Part shown: positions 1 to 11,730 of the stretch, one piece after another | Layout: each line of letters begins with the position of its first letter | Numbering within the stretch: the first letter of the stretch is position 1 | Source: Chionoecetes opilio | Taxonomy: Eukaryota > Arthropoda > Malacostraca > Decapoda > Majidae | Direction of reading: 5' to 3' | Length of the DNA stretch: 64,000 nt | Assembly: GCA_016584305.1 (NCBI GenBank) | Contig: JACEEZ010010925.1 | Span: 1-64,000, forward strand | Notes under the pieces: generated by a model | What the model saw: the letters and a program-made list of their open reading frames with translations, nothing else | Database searches by the model: none | Told to the model about the DNA's origin: nothing | Made by a program: the position numbers and the translations under genes

Positions 1-600
1 AATTTTAGTTCTCAAAAGGGGTTTTTCAGGGGTTCCAAGGGTAGTTGGGTGCTGCACCAGCTGCCAGGTTTGGAGATAGAAAAGTGTAGGCTTGTTCACC
101 AGTTGGTCGTGAAAAAAGATGATACCCCAAAGCTGGTGGTGAACATTGAAGTCCCCAAGAATGGAAAATTTCAGTTTAAAGGAAAATGAGATGAGATGTG
201 CTCCACTTTTGATGTTAAATAGCCCGAAGAATTTTTACATAGTCAGGGAGTTAGGTGGAGAGATAAAACAGCACAGATAAATTTAGTAAGAGAGTGACAT
301 TGAAGTCGAAGCCAGATGGTAGAAAATTCAGAAGATTCAAGGGCGTGGGCACGAGAGCAAGTGATGTCATTGCGCAAAATATACGCAACATGTCGCAACA
401 GCCAGCTTTGGATTTTAAATTAGAATAGAGACAGTAAGCGGAGACAGAAAAACGTCTGCTGTCAGTGCTCACAGACAACTGAGTTTCGGTGAGGAAAAGA
501 AGTGAGGTTTAGAGGAGGAGAGATGGTGTTCGACAGAGAGAAAGTTAGATTTTAAGGCCGCGAATGTTGCAGAAGTTAAGGAGAGAAGCTAGAAGAAGTA
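1..600 (-). mobile_element. Jockey/CR1-like LINE, endonuclease N-terminal fragment
   Basis: Read on the minus strand, this stretch gives the start of an APE-type endonuclease: a CNIRGLKSNF motif near 560-580, then SVSTDSRRFSVSAYCLYSN, then after frame changes RNDITCSRAHALESSEFSTI, LTSKVEHI and, near 150, LGDFNVHH-like residues. Asn of NIRGL and the GDFN block are typical catalytic-core elements of LINE endonucleases. At least three indels break the frame, and the element runs off the window edge, so its RT part is not here. The same family supplies the RT relic at 33850-36110 and the 3' ends at 20140 and 36122. Family assignment rests on motif recognition only. Confidence 0.6.
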
Positions 601-1824
601 TCAAGACACCTGGGGTCGACATTTGAAGACTGTCCGCCCGGGGGATATTTCTGTCCCTCCCCAGTTAGGGACTCCGAGGCAGGGCGATTAATGGGCATAA
701 AAAAATTTGAGTGAAGATAGTGTAGGGATGTAAGTGCATGAGTAAAGTTTATTCCTGGGAAAAATTTGTTTTAAAAATCAAAAGTGCGAACTATTGAAAA
801 TATTTCCCAGTGGAGCAATTGCTGCAGCAACTCTGCCCACCCCATGTCCCTCTTTACGGCCTTCCCCGTCAGGCGATGGTACCTTTCCTGGTGGCCGTTA
901 TCAGTGCCTCTACGTGGTGGTCCAGTCACAAACCCCCTAGCGCAGGGGCCACTTGGCCTGCCCCTGAAGATTGAGGAGTGTAATATTGATTGTAATAATT
1001 TTTCACAGCTCTAGTCAGGAAGAAGTTAAAGATATGGAAATCACTTTGCAGTTTGGTCCCAGTATAATGTATACTGTACCAATGATAATTTGACAATGAT
1101 AGTGGCAGAGCAATAGAAGAAAAGCTCTTCAATCTGAAGCATTCATTAATGTACTGTCTCCATATGTTTTATTCATAGTGGTTAACTGCTTGCTTTCATT
1201 AACTTTACACTTCGGAATACCTAAGTATTACCTATATAGCCCCTAAGTACACAAACCCTGTCAAGTCTTTGAAGACAAGAGAGCCATTGTACATTTTATT
1301 ATTGGACCAATACCTGTTTACGATTCCTCGCAGCTTGGTGTTCAACGATTGGGCGCATACACCCACATATTACATACAAGAGGTTTTCTCTTATCCTGCT
1401 CATAGCAGAATGCGTTGTTTCAACTCCACAAAATTTCCCCCCTGTACCTACTCTCACACAGCTCAACAAGGACTTATGTGTGAAATGATGAGGTCAAATG
1501 TCTCTGCCCCAATGATGGAATCAAACTTTTCCAAACATATTGACACCATTCATGATACACAAAGTCCCCTTTAAATCCCTGTCACACTACACGACTCAAG
1601 GCCGACAGCGACACATCTCAAGGTCATAACGGCTTTTTCATCAATTTCTTAAGTTGCCGACTCGTAGCGGACTATTAGCGTGTTCGTGAGCCGTTGGGAC
1701 GACTCGTCGCGCCCACGTTTTAATTTATTGCGCGCGTAAAAAATATCGTGGCCGCCTCACGACTTTTCAAAAAGTCGTGTCACAGTCGGGAGTGTCGTAG
1801 GTTGGTCATGAAGTAGTCTTAAGC
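601..1824. other. Intergenic, no gene recognised
   Basis: No reading frame here resembles a known protein. The longest open stretch (1269-1574, 101 codons) has no recognisable motif and ordinary composition. A short perfect hairpin sits at 1758-1779 (CACGACTTTT, 2-nt loop, AAAAGTCGTG). Related CACGACT/ACTCGT words recur from 1575 to 1810, suggesting another small inverted-repeat element next to the one at 1825. Confidence 0.4.
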
Positions 1825-2644
1825 CCCTTTCACACATTCTAGAGTAGCAAACCGAAGTAGCGCCAAATCCAAAATCGGCGTCTACTCGTGGAGAAAAGGC
1901 GACACTGACACCCGACACTGTTTTATCGGTCATTTCTCGTGTTTCCCAATCACGAATTAGTTTTTGACTTTGCTAAGAGTTTGTACGCATAGTTACGAGT
2001 GTCGCCCAAGAGTTGCAATGAGTCGTTTTCGAGGTACGACATTGCAAGAGTTTGCTACGAGTTTGTACCGACCCGGTGGCTTGACCCGACTGATCTGTGA
2101 GGGAAATCTTTATCTCGCGTGATGTACAGGCCGGGTCATCTGCAACTCACCCCGGGAGGCTGGTACGTCAAAAACCTCCGGCTATCACTCGGTACCCATT
2201 CACTACTGGGTGGACAGGGGCTCGGGTGTTTTAAAGGAGACCGCCCAAGTTTCTTCGGTCCGCCCGTGGATCCAACCCGGACTTCGCGGGTTTTGAACCG
2301 AGCGTGGCTAACCGCTACACTGCGGAGCACCCGTCACTACGTCACTACTTGAGTCACTACGGGAAAGGCAGTTGAGTCGCTACGAATTGATACTAGTAGT
2401 TACGACCTGGCTACGCATTCGCTATGCATCCAAAAGTCGTGACGTTGCGCGGCCAGATTTTTAACATGCCCAAAATTTCCAGCCCTCGCAGGCAACCCAA
2501 GACACCTCGCGAATCTGCCACGACTCTCATACTTTATACGACTTGATGGCGACTTTCCAAAGAGTACCCACGAGTGCGCCCACGTGTTTTCGCGAGTAAC
2601 AAGTCGCCACAATTCGGCAAGCTACTCTAGAATGTGTGAAAGTG
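1825..2644. mobile_element. Non-autonomous TIR element (MITE-like), about 820 bp
   Basis: The two ends are inverted copies of each other: the left end at 1825-1848 and the right end at 2621-2644 match over 24 positions with one mismatch, sharing CTTTCACACATTCTAGAGTA inward. The interior is full of short ACGAGT/ACTCGT words in both orientations and has no transposase. Open frames at 2119-2352 and 2136-2330 are opposite-strand shadows. I could not establish a target-site duplication, so the superfamily is unassigned. Confidence 0.55.
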
Positions 2645-3450
2645 TGTGAAGTTTTTTTAACGGAGAACTTTCGCCATTAGCTCTATCGTAACTCCAGTAT
2701 GCGTTAACACCTAATTTCAGCCCATTTCGATTGTTGAAATGTGATGAAGTTGATTATTTTTTTTTGGACAAGTTTATCGGCTCTTCTTGTCCAAGGACCC
2801 GCTATGGGGAGTCAAGTCCACCTTGTCGTTTTTTGGGCGGGGCTGGAAGCGTGGTCGACGGCGCAACCTACTCATGGCGGCCTGCCTGCCATTGTTTGGG
2901 TTCGGGGCCGTCGGCCTAGTGGACAAGCGCCCCCCCTTCGTCACTGGGAGGTGGAGGCCTTCCGGTGATGCGCCTTTAGCTTCACCCCCTTTCTCTCTTT
3001 CTTAGGGCGAATTCTAGCCCGGTGAGACCCTTCTCTTCCGGTCTCACGCTTCTTCTTCCTTTTAAACTTCACACTCCGCTCCCCACGTGTTTGGCCGTTG
3101 CGTGGCGTCCCGTATATTCCCCGAGCGCCCCTCTATTGGAGTTGAGTCACCGCGGGGCGGGTTGTAGTTCCATTCGGTGGGCAACACGCTCATTTGGTAG
3201 GGGGGTTTGGGTAAGACGGGAGTCCAGTGTGCCCGCTGGATTCAATCGGGGCTGGTCATGCGTTGGTAGGGCCAAGTGGAGGTTGCCTGGTGGGCCACCG
3301 CATCGGTCCGCAGCTGCCACAAAACACCGACAAACCGAAGCGTATACTTCCCGCTACCCTGGAGCTGTTGGGTGAGTCTTTCCCCAACAGACTAGTTCCC
3401 CCGGTTGGGGCCCTGGGGGTGGGGCGTGGGAAGATGAAGTAATAACGTTT

Positions 3451-5555
3451 ATGAAATCCAAGCTAATCACTTTACCCGGCCTGCCTCTCTCCCTGGAGTC
3501 CGATTGTCATCGACATTACTCCATTGGATCCTCTCACATTGCCACTCTGGCGCCTTTCCAGCCCGAGTGGCACGAAGCGGGCAGCCGCCCCTTCCTCCCT
3601 CAGCTTCCCGTCTGCGGTCCCCGCATCAAGGACGCAGACAGGCATTGAGAGACGAGCCGGGAGCCTAAGGGGGGGGGGAGGCCCCCCCCAAACTTCTACG
3701 TTGAACACCTTGCTTCGTCCAAACGTGTCCCAGGGCCTTGTCTTACGAGCATTACATGATATTTTCAAGGCCTTATGGTGTGGTTCGCAGCATCCGTCTT
3801 ATTTATGATGACAAATGGACAATCCAAATAGAGTGCGCTACATAAATTGCTGCCAGCAGATGATGCATCCTCTGCTTATGAGGAAGCTACAAAGATGGAA
3901 ATTGGAGACGAGACATTACAGAGCCGAACTCATTCGACCTTTGTAAATGTTGGAGACGGCCCTGATGACTACACCCCAACACTTTGAGGAAACTAGACAT
4001 CTACTCACCTGTCCGCCACAGCCCTACTCCTTCTTGGACGTGGCTTTTATAAGGAAAATGGTGGCAAATTTTCCTGCGGCGCGGTATTTGGAAAAGAAAT
4101 TGGAATGATCCGGAAGGCCACCTGAAAAAGGTATGGTAGGGGGGTTCTAATCGAGCCAAGGACCTTACTCAGGCTCGAATGCTTTTCTTCCACATGCCCA
4201 TCACCGATGACAGCATTTTGATACATCAACATCATCCAAAATTTTAATACAGCAAAGGCGTAGTCTACAAACTACGACCTTTTGAGTTTCGGCGGAGGCA
4301 GAAATACTAAACATGTGCCCCGGAAAGAGTTCAAAGGTCTATAAGGTCAGAGGAAAGCACAAACATGATCATTAAACTTTCTACGGATCAAGTCTCCCCG
4401 ATCCATCAGGATCGGTCGCTCAGTCTCTAAAGATAAAGCTTTTATCGACTGCCCTATTATTATAATGCTATGAGTGCTACAGCTTTGGGCACGGCAAATT
4501 TTGTTGTAAATCCCCTCCTCGCTGTGGCGATGATCGCGTGGGTTTCCATGCCACAGCTGACTGTACGTCAACTCCTACTGCTTCCACTGCGTGTTGAACC
4601 TCACCCACAGTTCCCGACAGTGGGGGGGGACTTAAATTAGAAGACGCATCTTTATTTGGCAACTCCAATCGAGCACCTCCGCCCAGTCTTGGGAGCGCCA
4701 GAAAAAGAGATCCTTTCCCAGACAAGAGGCGGGGGAGAGAAGAAGGACCTACGAATCCGCGATGGCGCGGGATGGCTTCTTCTAAGACCCTAATCAGCTG
4801 CTGTAGTTCCACCACCACTCTTATACTAATCCATCCATCCAAGGAAGAATAAATTTCTCGCTATTGACATGCGACTCTGTGGAGTCTGGCTGAATTTCAT
4901 AATGAGCCTCCAACCACCTTCGTGTAGTGCATAGGCCGCTCACGGGAATATGACACTTAGTGACTCCTCCTCCTAGGAGGGGCTCCACAAAAAACCATCC
5001 TCATAAGGAGTCTCAGAAAGCGAACTCGCAGTCAAGCGTCCTTAGACTCAGTGGGCGTCCTCCGGCTAAAATCTCAGGTGAGCAGGAGGGGATGGACTTG
5101 CGGTAAAGAACATACTGATAGGTGTGGGGTAATGACGTGACTCCTAATATCACTGCCCTTTACCACCCCTGAGCGGCTAGCGACAAGCCAACAACACGCT
5201 GATGGCGAAGGTGTCTCACAACCTATGGACCACACGTGTTGATATTTAGGGCCATGATGATAAGCAATCTTTCAAGGGACCCTCGTCGGGAGCTATCAGT
5301 AACCTAGAAGTGGTAAATATTCTGTCAGGTAAATCGGCATCTTTGGTGGGACATACAGTCTCTACTACTGGCCGCGGGTCTCGTATGCGAACCCAATTTT
5401 CACCACCGGATCTACACAAACGCCAAATTAACATCTGAAAAAGTAATGAAAAGTAGTATGTCTACCATCTTCTACAAAACACAAAATCGAGGTTGGCTTC
5501 AAATAGCGCAGCGTCTAACAAGCCATAAGGCTTCTCTGCATCATCTACCGCCACG
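3451..5555 (+). pseudogene. LINE copy A ORF1 (RRM-like plus CCHC gag protein), broken
   Basis: This region aligns with the intact ORF1 at 52339-53695. The RRM-like part lies near 3710-3950, a second conserved block (GGNFFLAARYLEKEIGM-like) near 4040-4130, the zinc-knuckle block CYECYSFGHG-like near 4470-4600, and a Ser/Thr-rich tail runs to a TAA near 5560. The start is taken as the ATG at 3451, which matches the ATG conserved in copies C and E. Frame breaks occur roughly every 50-150 bases. The protein would bind element RNA as the LINE nucleocapsid-like partner. Confidence 0.7.
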
Positions 5556-8500
5556 AAATAACATCTTCAATCCTCCCAATGGAATATTCGTGGATTACGT
5601 GCAAACTGGAAGAACTAGTCCTTCTCATCAACGAGTGGACCAGTATTCTATGTTACAAGAAAACAATGATAGGGCAGGGAAGGTGTCTCTTGCCCCGACA
5701 GGTTTATTACCTGACCACACACCACCTCCAGCAGGTTGGTGGCTTTAGTGGTGGTTGTGGCCTTACCATCGTCGGGATGTTCCCCTTAAACTGTATCCCG
5801 CTGCAATCACCCTGCAGGCTTGTAGCAGGTCGTAATCCATCTGCACAAGACCTACACTGTCTGCTCCAATATAATTCTACCTCCAAATGAGACATACCTT
5901 CTCCAAGATCTTGAGGATATATCCGCCAGCTTCCCCGGTCCATTTTTCTCACTTGGAGACATGAATGGCGGCATTTCTGTGGGGATATCTCACCAGAAAT
6001 CGTCGCGGTGATTCTCTCGTAACCTCTTATAAAATGGCAACAACCAAAATATATTAAACACAGGAGAACCTACACATTTCCATTCGCAGACGAACATTGA
6101 CTGCATTGACCTATCACTCTGCAGTCAAGGTCGCCCTCGACTTCCATGGGAGGTGGCCGATTCTCTTAGAGAAGTGACCATTATCCCATTACTACTTAAA
6201 GCAGTGTTCATCGCCCCCTCCCGATGTCTCCCAAAATGGTGCCTCTCTCGTGCAGGCTGGGAGGGCTTTCAAAAGGCTTGTGTTTTGTAACATCCATAGA
6301 TGACTTTCAGAAATAGATGAGGCAGTAGATACTTGTGTCTCGAATCCATTTTGAAGCCTCGCTGAGCATCCCCCGCACATATGGCATCTTTCTCCGCCGG
6401 CCTGTTTCCGTGATGGAATCAGGATGTACACAGGCAGCGAGGAGTTCACTCCCGCCGTGCTGAGCCGCATACATATTCGCGGTCAACTTCAGTAGGCCTA
6501 AAAATATATTTTAACAGAGCTAGATAACCGTCGGTTAAATGAAAGAGGCTCGTACTCCTCTTGGAGGGCTGATATAAGTACAATTGTGCATATACCCCGG
6601 TGTCCAAGTGTTTGGCACAAGAGTGAGGAAAATGAAGGGGAAATTTAAAACCATCCTCCCCTACAGTTCTATCGATTAATGGTGACCCTATGGCAGATCC
6701 TTGACTGTAGCAGAGGAATTTGTTCCATTTGTGTGTCAGTGGCGCAGACAGACCTTGCGTCTCCAAGTGCTAGGGAAAGACGCGACAGGAACAGAGAGGC
6801 ATAGATTTTGCATCTAGAGGCGGGGAATCTTACAAGTTCTTTTTACCACCTCGTGACGCTTTGTCAAAGCCATGAGGTTTGCGCTGACACTTCCCCAGGC
6901 CAAGAATATATACCATATGCGATGCTCTGTCATCTAAGAGATGAGGCCCAGATTTCTTGTTGAGCATCTATAATAGAATATGGATTGAAGGAAACCTTCC
7001 CAAGTAGCTTGGGGTGTGGCGGTGGTGATCCTCGATCCCAAGCCTGGGAAGGACCACTCACTACCGACGAATTTCCGGCCCCATATCCCCTAACTCATGT
7101 GTGGTGTAAGGTTATTTCCGAAAAATGGTAAAATGCGATTATGGTTTTTGGGGAAGGGAAACCTTTTTTCTCCCGTTCGCAGTGTGGATTCCGGTAGCAC
7201 ACTCACTACGGAAGCGCTTATTTCCTTAGAGGCATCCATATGCGGGATTTGCCTCAGACACAACCACCATGTGACCATATTTTTGCATTGAGAAGGCTTA
7301 CGACACAGCTTGGAGGACACGGTATTTCGCAGTCTCTGATGAGTTGGACTAAGAGTCGTTTTGCCTGTCGTTCCTCAGTTTCCTAGCCAACCGGGTTCTT
7401 AGAGGTCGAGTTGCAACATACAGTCTTCTGAACACCTGCTTCAGGTGGCATCCCGAGCCTCGAAAAGCAGCGTCTTGAGTGTAGCTCTGTTCGCTGTGGC
7501 CATCAATGGATATTGTTGATGTATGCCAGAGGGGGATTGTTAGTACATTTATACGGGATGATTTATCAATCTCTTTGCTGTCCAGAATGTTCCAAACAAA
7601 AAAAAAAAAAACAAAAAAATTTGCACGAGAGAAGGACTTTCACTTGCTATAGAAAAGTTTGTGAATGGACGACGAATCGTGGCTCCGGTTTTCTCCAGCG
7701 AAGACTGCTAGGGTTCATTTTTGCAGAACCCGTGGGATTCATCTCGACCCAGACCTGTATTCTTTACGATAAGAGAATACCATGTAGGGAGGAGGGACCG
7801 GTTTTTAGGACAAATTTTAGACAATAGACTGACTTGGGTACCTCACCTTCGTGCTGTAAGACTGTCTTCGAACCATGGAATTCTACTGAAAGTGCTCTCG
7901 CCACACCAAGCTGGGAAGCTTGATGCGCTCACTCTATACCTACATCGCTCACTTATCCTTTCGAAGCTTGCATAGGATGTGAAGTGTATCCTGTCCCACA
8001 CCCACTCGACTGCGAGTGGATTCGGTGCACCATGCTGGTGTCCGTCGGCAACGTTGGGAGATGACCTGTGCAGTGTCCATACTCCCATCCAAAGTCTATT
8101 AGGGGATGCTTGGTGTCTCCCATAGTCTTCAACGCAGTCCCTCATGTTAAGGTGTTTGTATTCGCCTCCAACGCCTCCCTGACTCAATAGCTTGCGTGCT
8201 GTGTCTTGTGATCTAGGTTCGCAATTTACCATGAGCGAAGAAACTACCCAAAGCCCCTTGGTTTCCGATTAAAAGCTATTATGGAAAATCCTATCCTTCC
8301 CTGCTTTACGGATCGCCCGCATTAAGACTTACAAGAGTCGGTCCATGGGCTTCTCCAGAGGTCCTTCTGCAAAAGCCTTCCGCTCTTCAAAAGGGTCTTT
8401 ACCTCTCAGGTGGCGTGCCCCAGTTTTTAGACCCACTATTGCACCACATCAGGTTCTGTCCCTGTCTTTACTGATGGTTCCAAATCAGACGAAGGAGTTG

Positions 8501-9050
8501 GATACGGTGTTCGGTATTACCTCATTTAACAAAAGGCGTCAGCATTCCCAAGTGTTTCACTTTTTTACGGCGTGAAAATAAAGTGCTATTTTATATGCTC
8601 TCATGGCTATTCTTACTCTTCCGGAGGTCTCTTTTACAATTTAGTGATGCTTGTAGTGCTCTTCATTCACTTGTAATTTTAACTCTCACCCATCCGCTGG
8701 TCAATGCACATCCTGGAATTGGCTTTATCTGCCTCAAGAGGCGAGGCGGACGGTCAGATTTTGTTGGTACCGGCACATGTCAGGTGTTGCCGGTAATGAG
8801 GAAGCTGATGCTTGGCAAAAGCTCCAGCTAGAAGACCAGCTCCTATCACATTTGGCAGTGCCGGCTACGGACCTACGCCGGCCAATCCATAGATCACACC
8901 AGTTGGCAGAAACTTTGGAGACTATAGGGCAAAATAAACTACGCACCATACGCCAAAGTACGAGGACTGGTACTGGGCTACTCTGCGGTCTCTCCCGGAG
9001 AGGGAGACTCCCTTGGCACGATGGTATATGGTCACACTCTATATAAAACA
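5555..9050 (+). pseudogene. LINE copy A ORF2 (endonuclease, RT, RNase H), broken
   Basis: Pieces of the copy B polyprotein recur in order: WNIRG at 5580, GDMNG near 5960 (endonuclease core), RT palm pieces at 6900-7560 (KPGKDHSLPTNFRP near 7040, a degraded catalytic YVDD near 7550), GIHPD near 7735, and RNase H from about 8460 (FTDGS near 8470, GNEEADA near 8795). A poly(A) run at 7587-7601 sits inside the RT where the other copies have none. The longest surviving frame is about 130 codons on the wrong strand, so no functional protein can be made. Confidence 0.7.
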
Positions 9051-9475
9051 TGGGTTCCTCATGAGGTCGGGGCCACCATCCTTACGTGATGTGCTTGGTC
9101 CCCTTAACTGTGCGGCACTGGCTGGGCGATTGTCCTAGTCTGGGGGACCTACGTGAGCAATTTTGTCCGGTTGCGCGAGGTCGGGACTGTGCATACCGTC
9201 TCTCCCTAGGCATTGGGAGAGGTGTTTCTCTCCGGGACACTTGAAGTCCATACTTGATTGAGGAGGGCTGGCCTTCTCAACAAGTTATGATGTTTTTAAT
9301 ATTCACTTATTATTGTTTTTAATGTACTATTGTTTCTTTTCTGTATGTTATTTTAAAAATTTTATTCCATGCTAAATTTTTTATTTTTTTTTACTTTCAT
9401 GTATCTATGTAAGCAGGCGTCATAACCCGCAGTTTGCGGCGCATTAAAACTATAATAGCTATCTATCTATTGTCC

Positions 9476-10157
9476 AGTTGAACACCATCTGTCCAGAATC
9501 AGCTACGAAAGGGCTGGCACTGAAATGTACAAATGCGCAAGCCGTAATTCACGTTTTAACGCCCTGTTGACGGCATCTTTGACCCTGTTGTATTCATCTG
9601 TCAACCGAGTTTCGCGGTGATTGGTCTGTCAATCTTTGGTCGATCACAAACACACGCCCAACGTTGTCCCACAGCTTTCCTCAATGTCAGTTAACGATGG
9701 CCACTATTAGTGATAATATCTCTGGGGACCGAATCGTAATCATATCATTCCCCCCAGAAACAGGACCTGTAGGGACCGTAAAGGCATGAGTCACGCGAGT
9801 ACTCGTTTAGGCGTGAATCGTTATTAAAGCCATTCAGCCCTGCCCTGGGCCCTGAAACAGCGCACCTCCGGCACCATCCACATCCATTTGTGAAGGACAC
9901 AGGACTATGTCCCACAACGGGCAACTTTGAAGAGCATTCCTCGCCATTTGAATCTGTGAGAGAAAAGGATAAATGAAAAAAAAATAGAGGAGAGAAATGG
10001 TAATTCCATAAATTACAAAGAAATTATCTCAGTAAGAAAATGTGTATTGTGTGGTGAGTAGTAAGGTTGTTAAAGTGTATTTGCTCAGACTTAGTAGTTA
10101 AAAGGAATGAGAATTTATTGGTCTGGCCATATGTATTTTTCGGCTCCTGGACCGATG
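9476..10157. other. Intergenic, nothing assigned
   Basis: No gene recognised. On the minus strand, 9500-9700 reads as a short coding-like stretch (LTDEYNRVKDAVNRALKREL), possibly a further relic of the MULE element to the right, but the match is too weak to claim. Confidence 0.3.
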
Positions 10158-10265
10158 GGGGACGGACATGTGGCCGACGGACATTTCAACCGACGGGACA
10201 TTTGGCCGAAACGGATATTTGGCCGACAGACATTTGCCGAAAGGGCTAGACATTTATGGCGAAAG
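10158..10265 (+). repeat. Degenerate minisatellite, 15-17 bp unit GACATTTGGCCGA
   Basis: About six imperfect tandem copies of GACATTTGGCCGA(N)CG follow one another, with variants GACATGTGGCCGACG, GATATTTGGCCGACA and GACATTTGCCGAAAG. No coding potential is implied. Confidence 0.75.
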
Positions 10266-10479
10266 AGCTAAAAGGAATAAAAATAAGCAAAGAAGCAAAA
10301 GAAATCCTGGTACGCGACAAAAAGTTTAAAGGTTAAAAAGAAAGAAATTGATTTAAAAACATGCAATATATAAATCATGTACTATTAAAAAACCATGTAC
10401 TATAGATCATAAATATTTAAAGAGTGTGGCAATTGCTCTCAGAAATCAATTCTCGATATCATATACTTTTCAGGTGATA

Positions 10480-11700
10480 GACTTCAGTTTAGTTTAATTA
10501 CTGGTATTTTTCTTTTTGGCTTTCTTAACTCTAGCTACTCTGATTTTACCTGCTCAATTGTCAACTCCCAATCTGACTGCCTGTTCTTAGTTTGAAACCA
10601 GACGCAAAGAGGTTGGGTGGGTAATTGTCATTCTCGCTCAACTGCTCTGTGCCATCCTTCTAAAGAGTTTGTTGGCCGGTGGAATGCAGTGTATGGTTCT
10701 CTCTGTTGTGTTCCACATCCTGAGTGCAAACGCTGGGTCTTCGCCGTCTTCCACCCATGTATCAACACAAATCCATGTGCTTCAAAGTAGCCAAGGAAAA
10801 ATCAGAGAGAAGTTCATCAGTTTCATCATCTAGAGATGAGACAATTTCATTGCAGCTGTCATCAACATCACTAACCGGTACAAATTTAAAGCTTGCAAAG
10901 TCTTAACATTCAGTGCATTGTTGGGTCCTTATACCAAGCGTGTAATCCAATTCTGGTATTTTTCCACAAACAACTGCCCAAAGTGAAAAAAACATCCATA
11001 TATGTGTGTTTAGGAAACAAGCAGAGGATGATATTAAGAGCCGCTTTTTCATAATCAAATGGTGTGATTGACAAGGATTAAGACCTGGTCTTACTAGTTT
11101 GAGAGTGTTAAAAAATCAAGTCATAAGTTGCTTGGTTTTTGTGCTGGCGATACAGTATACTAAGGGAACAGTATGGCGCTCATCCACCATAAAACGTGTA
11201 TTGTATACAAGTTGAAAGCCTAATGGCGCAGAATCAAAGTTCCATCACAACAGCCAGTTGTCTTTCAAAGCCCAAGAAGCTGAAATTCGAGGCGTGCTAG
11301 AAAGCAGTGTCACTATTCATAATTATAAATTCTTCTCCTAATTAATTTCGTAAGATCGTCAGTTAACAGTCTCCGTCTGGTGCCTTCGTTGTCTACGCAC
11401 CCATTCTTCGTCAGTGTTTCTTTTTTAGGACGAGCACCTGTATCATCAAGGGGTACTTCACTAGTGCTGTTTGATATAGTCGATGTTCACTTCCTCTGAC
11501 TGCTTGATCTTTCTTAATTTTCTGTACTGTTTTCAAAGGCAGAGTAGGCTGGCATCAGGCGGATGTGAATGCTTAACTGTTTCTCCTTGAATAACTTGTC
11601 TTCTGTTTTAGTCGCCCTCCACACCTGCCTTTGCGTCACATCGCCAGTATGTTATACTGTCTTTTTGTAAGCCGTTAAGTCTGCATCACATTGGCACGCA
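10480..11700 (-). pseudogene. FLYWCH zinc finger plus MULE transposase relic
   Basis: Read right to left, a FLYWCH-type zinc finger appears first: HTYWRCDAKAG near 11625-11652, CGGRLKQK near 11610, then HSHPPDAS near 11553-11575. The MULE transposase follows: FMVDERHTVPLVYCIASTKT near 11131-11190, DYEKAALNIILCLFP near 11015-11065, FFTLGSCLWKNTRIGL near 10935-10990, WVEDGEDPAFALRMWN near 10705-10755, and RPTNSLEGWHRAVERE near 10631-10680. The order and spacing match FLYWCH-MULE transposases. Several frame changes and stops show it is dead. The N-terminal side is cut where LINE copy B begins. No terminal inverted repeat was identified. Confidence 0.75.
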
Positions 11701-11730
11701 CGTAAATTACGAAACATCTTCAATCCTCCA

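Larger units (their letters stand above)
2797..9475 (+). mobile_element. I/Nimb-type LINE copy A, near full length, heavily frameshifted
   Basis: In order the element shows a GC-rich 5' UTR (to about 3450), ORF1 with RRM-like and CCHC regions, ORF2 with endonuclease, reverse transcriptase and RNase H, and a 3' UTR ending in GCGGCGCATTAAAAC followed by an (ATCT)n tail at about 9460-9475. The 5' limit is set by alignment to the 5' end of copy C at 43960. ORF1 plus a YVDD-type RT plus RNase H plus a short tandem 3' tail instead of poly(A) are features of the I superclade. No long open frame survives; dozens of indels make this copy non-functional as written. Confidence 0.8.

Noticed and set aside
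3472..3808. Opposing frames of about 95 codons in the LINE 5' region
   Set aside because: They are shadows and frameshifted pieces of the ORF1 leader, as shown by alignment with copies C and E.
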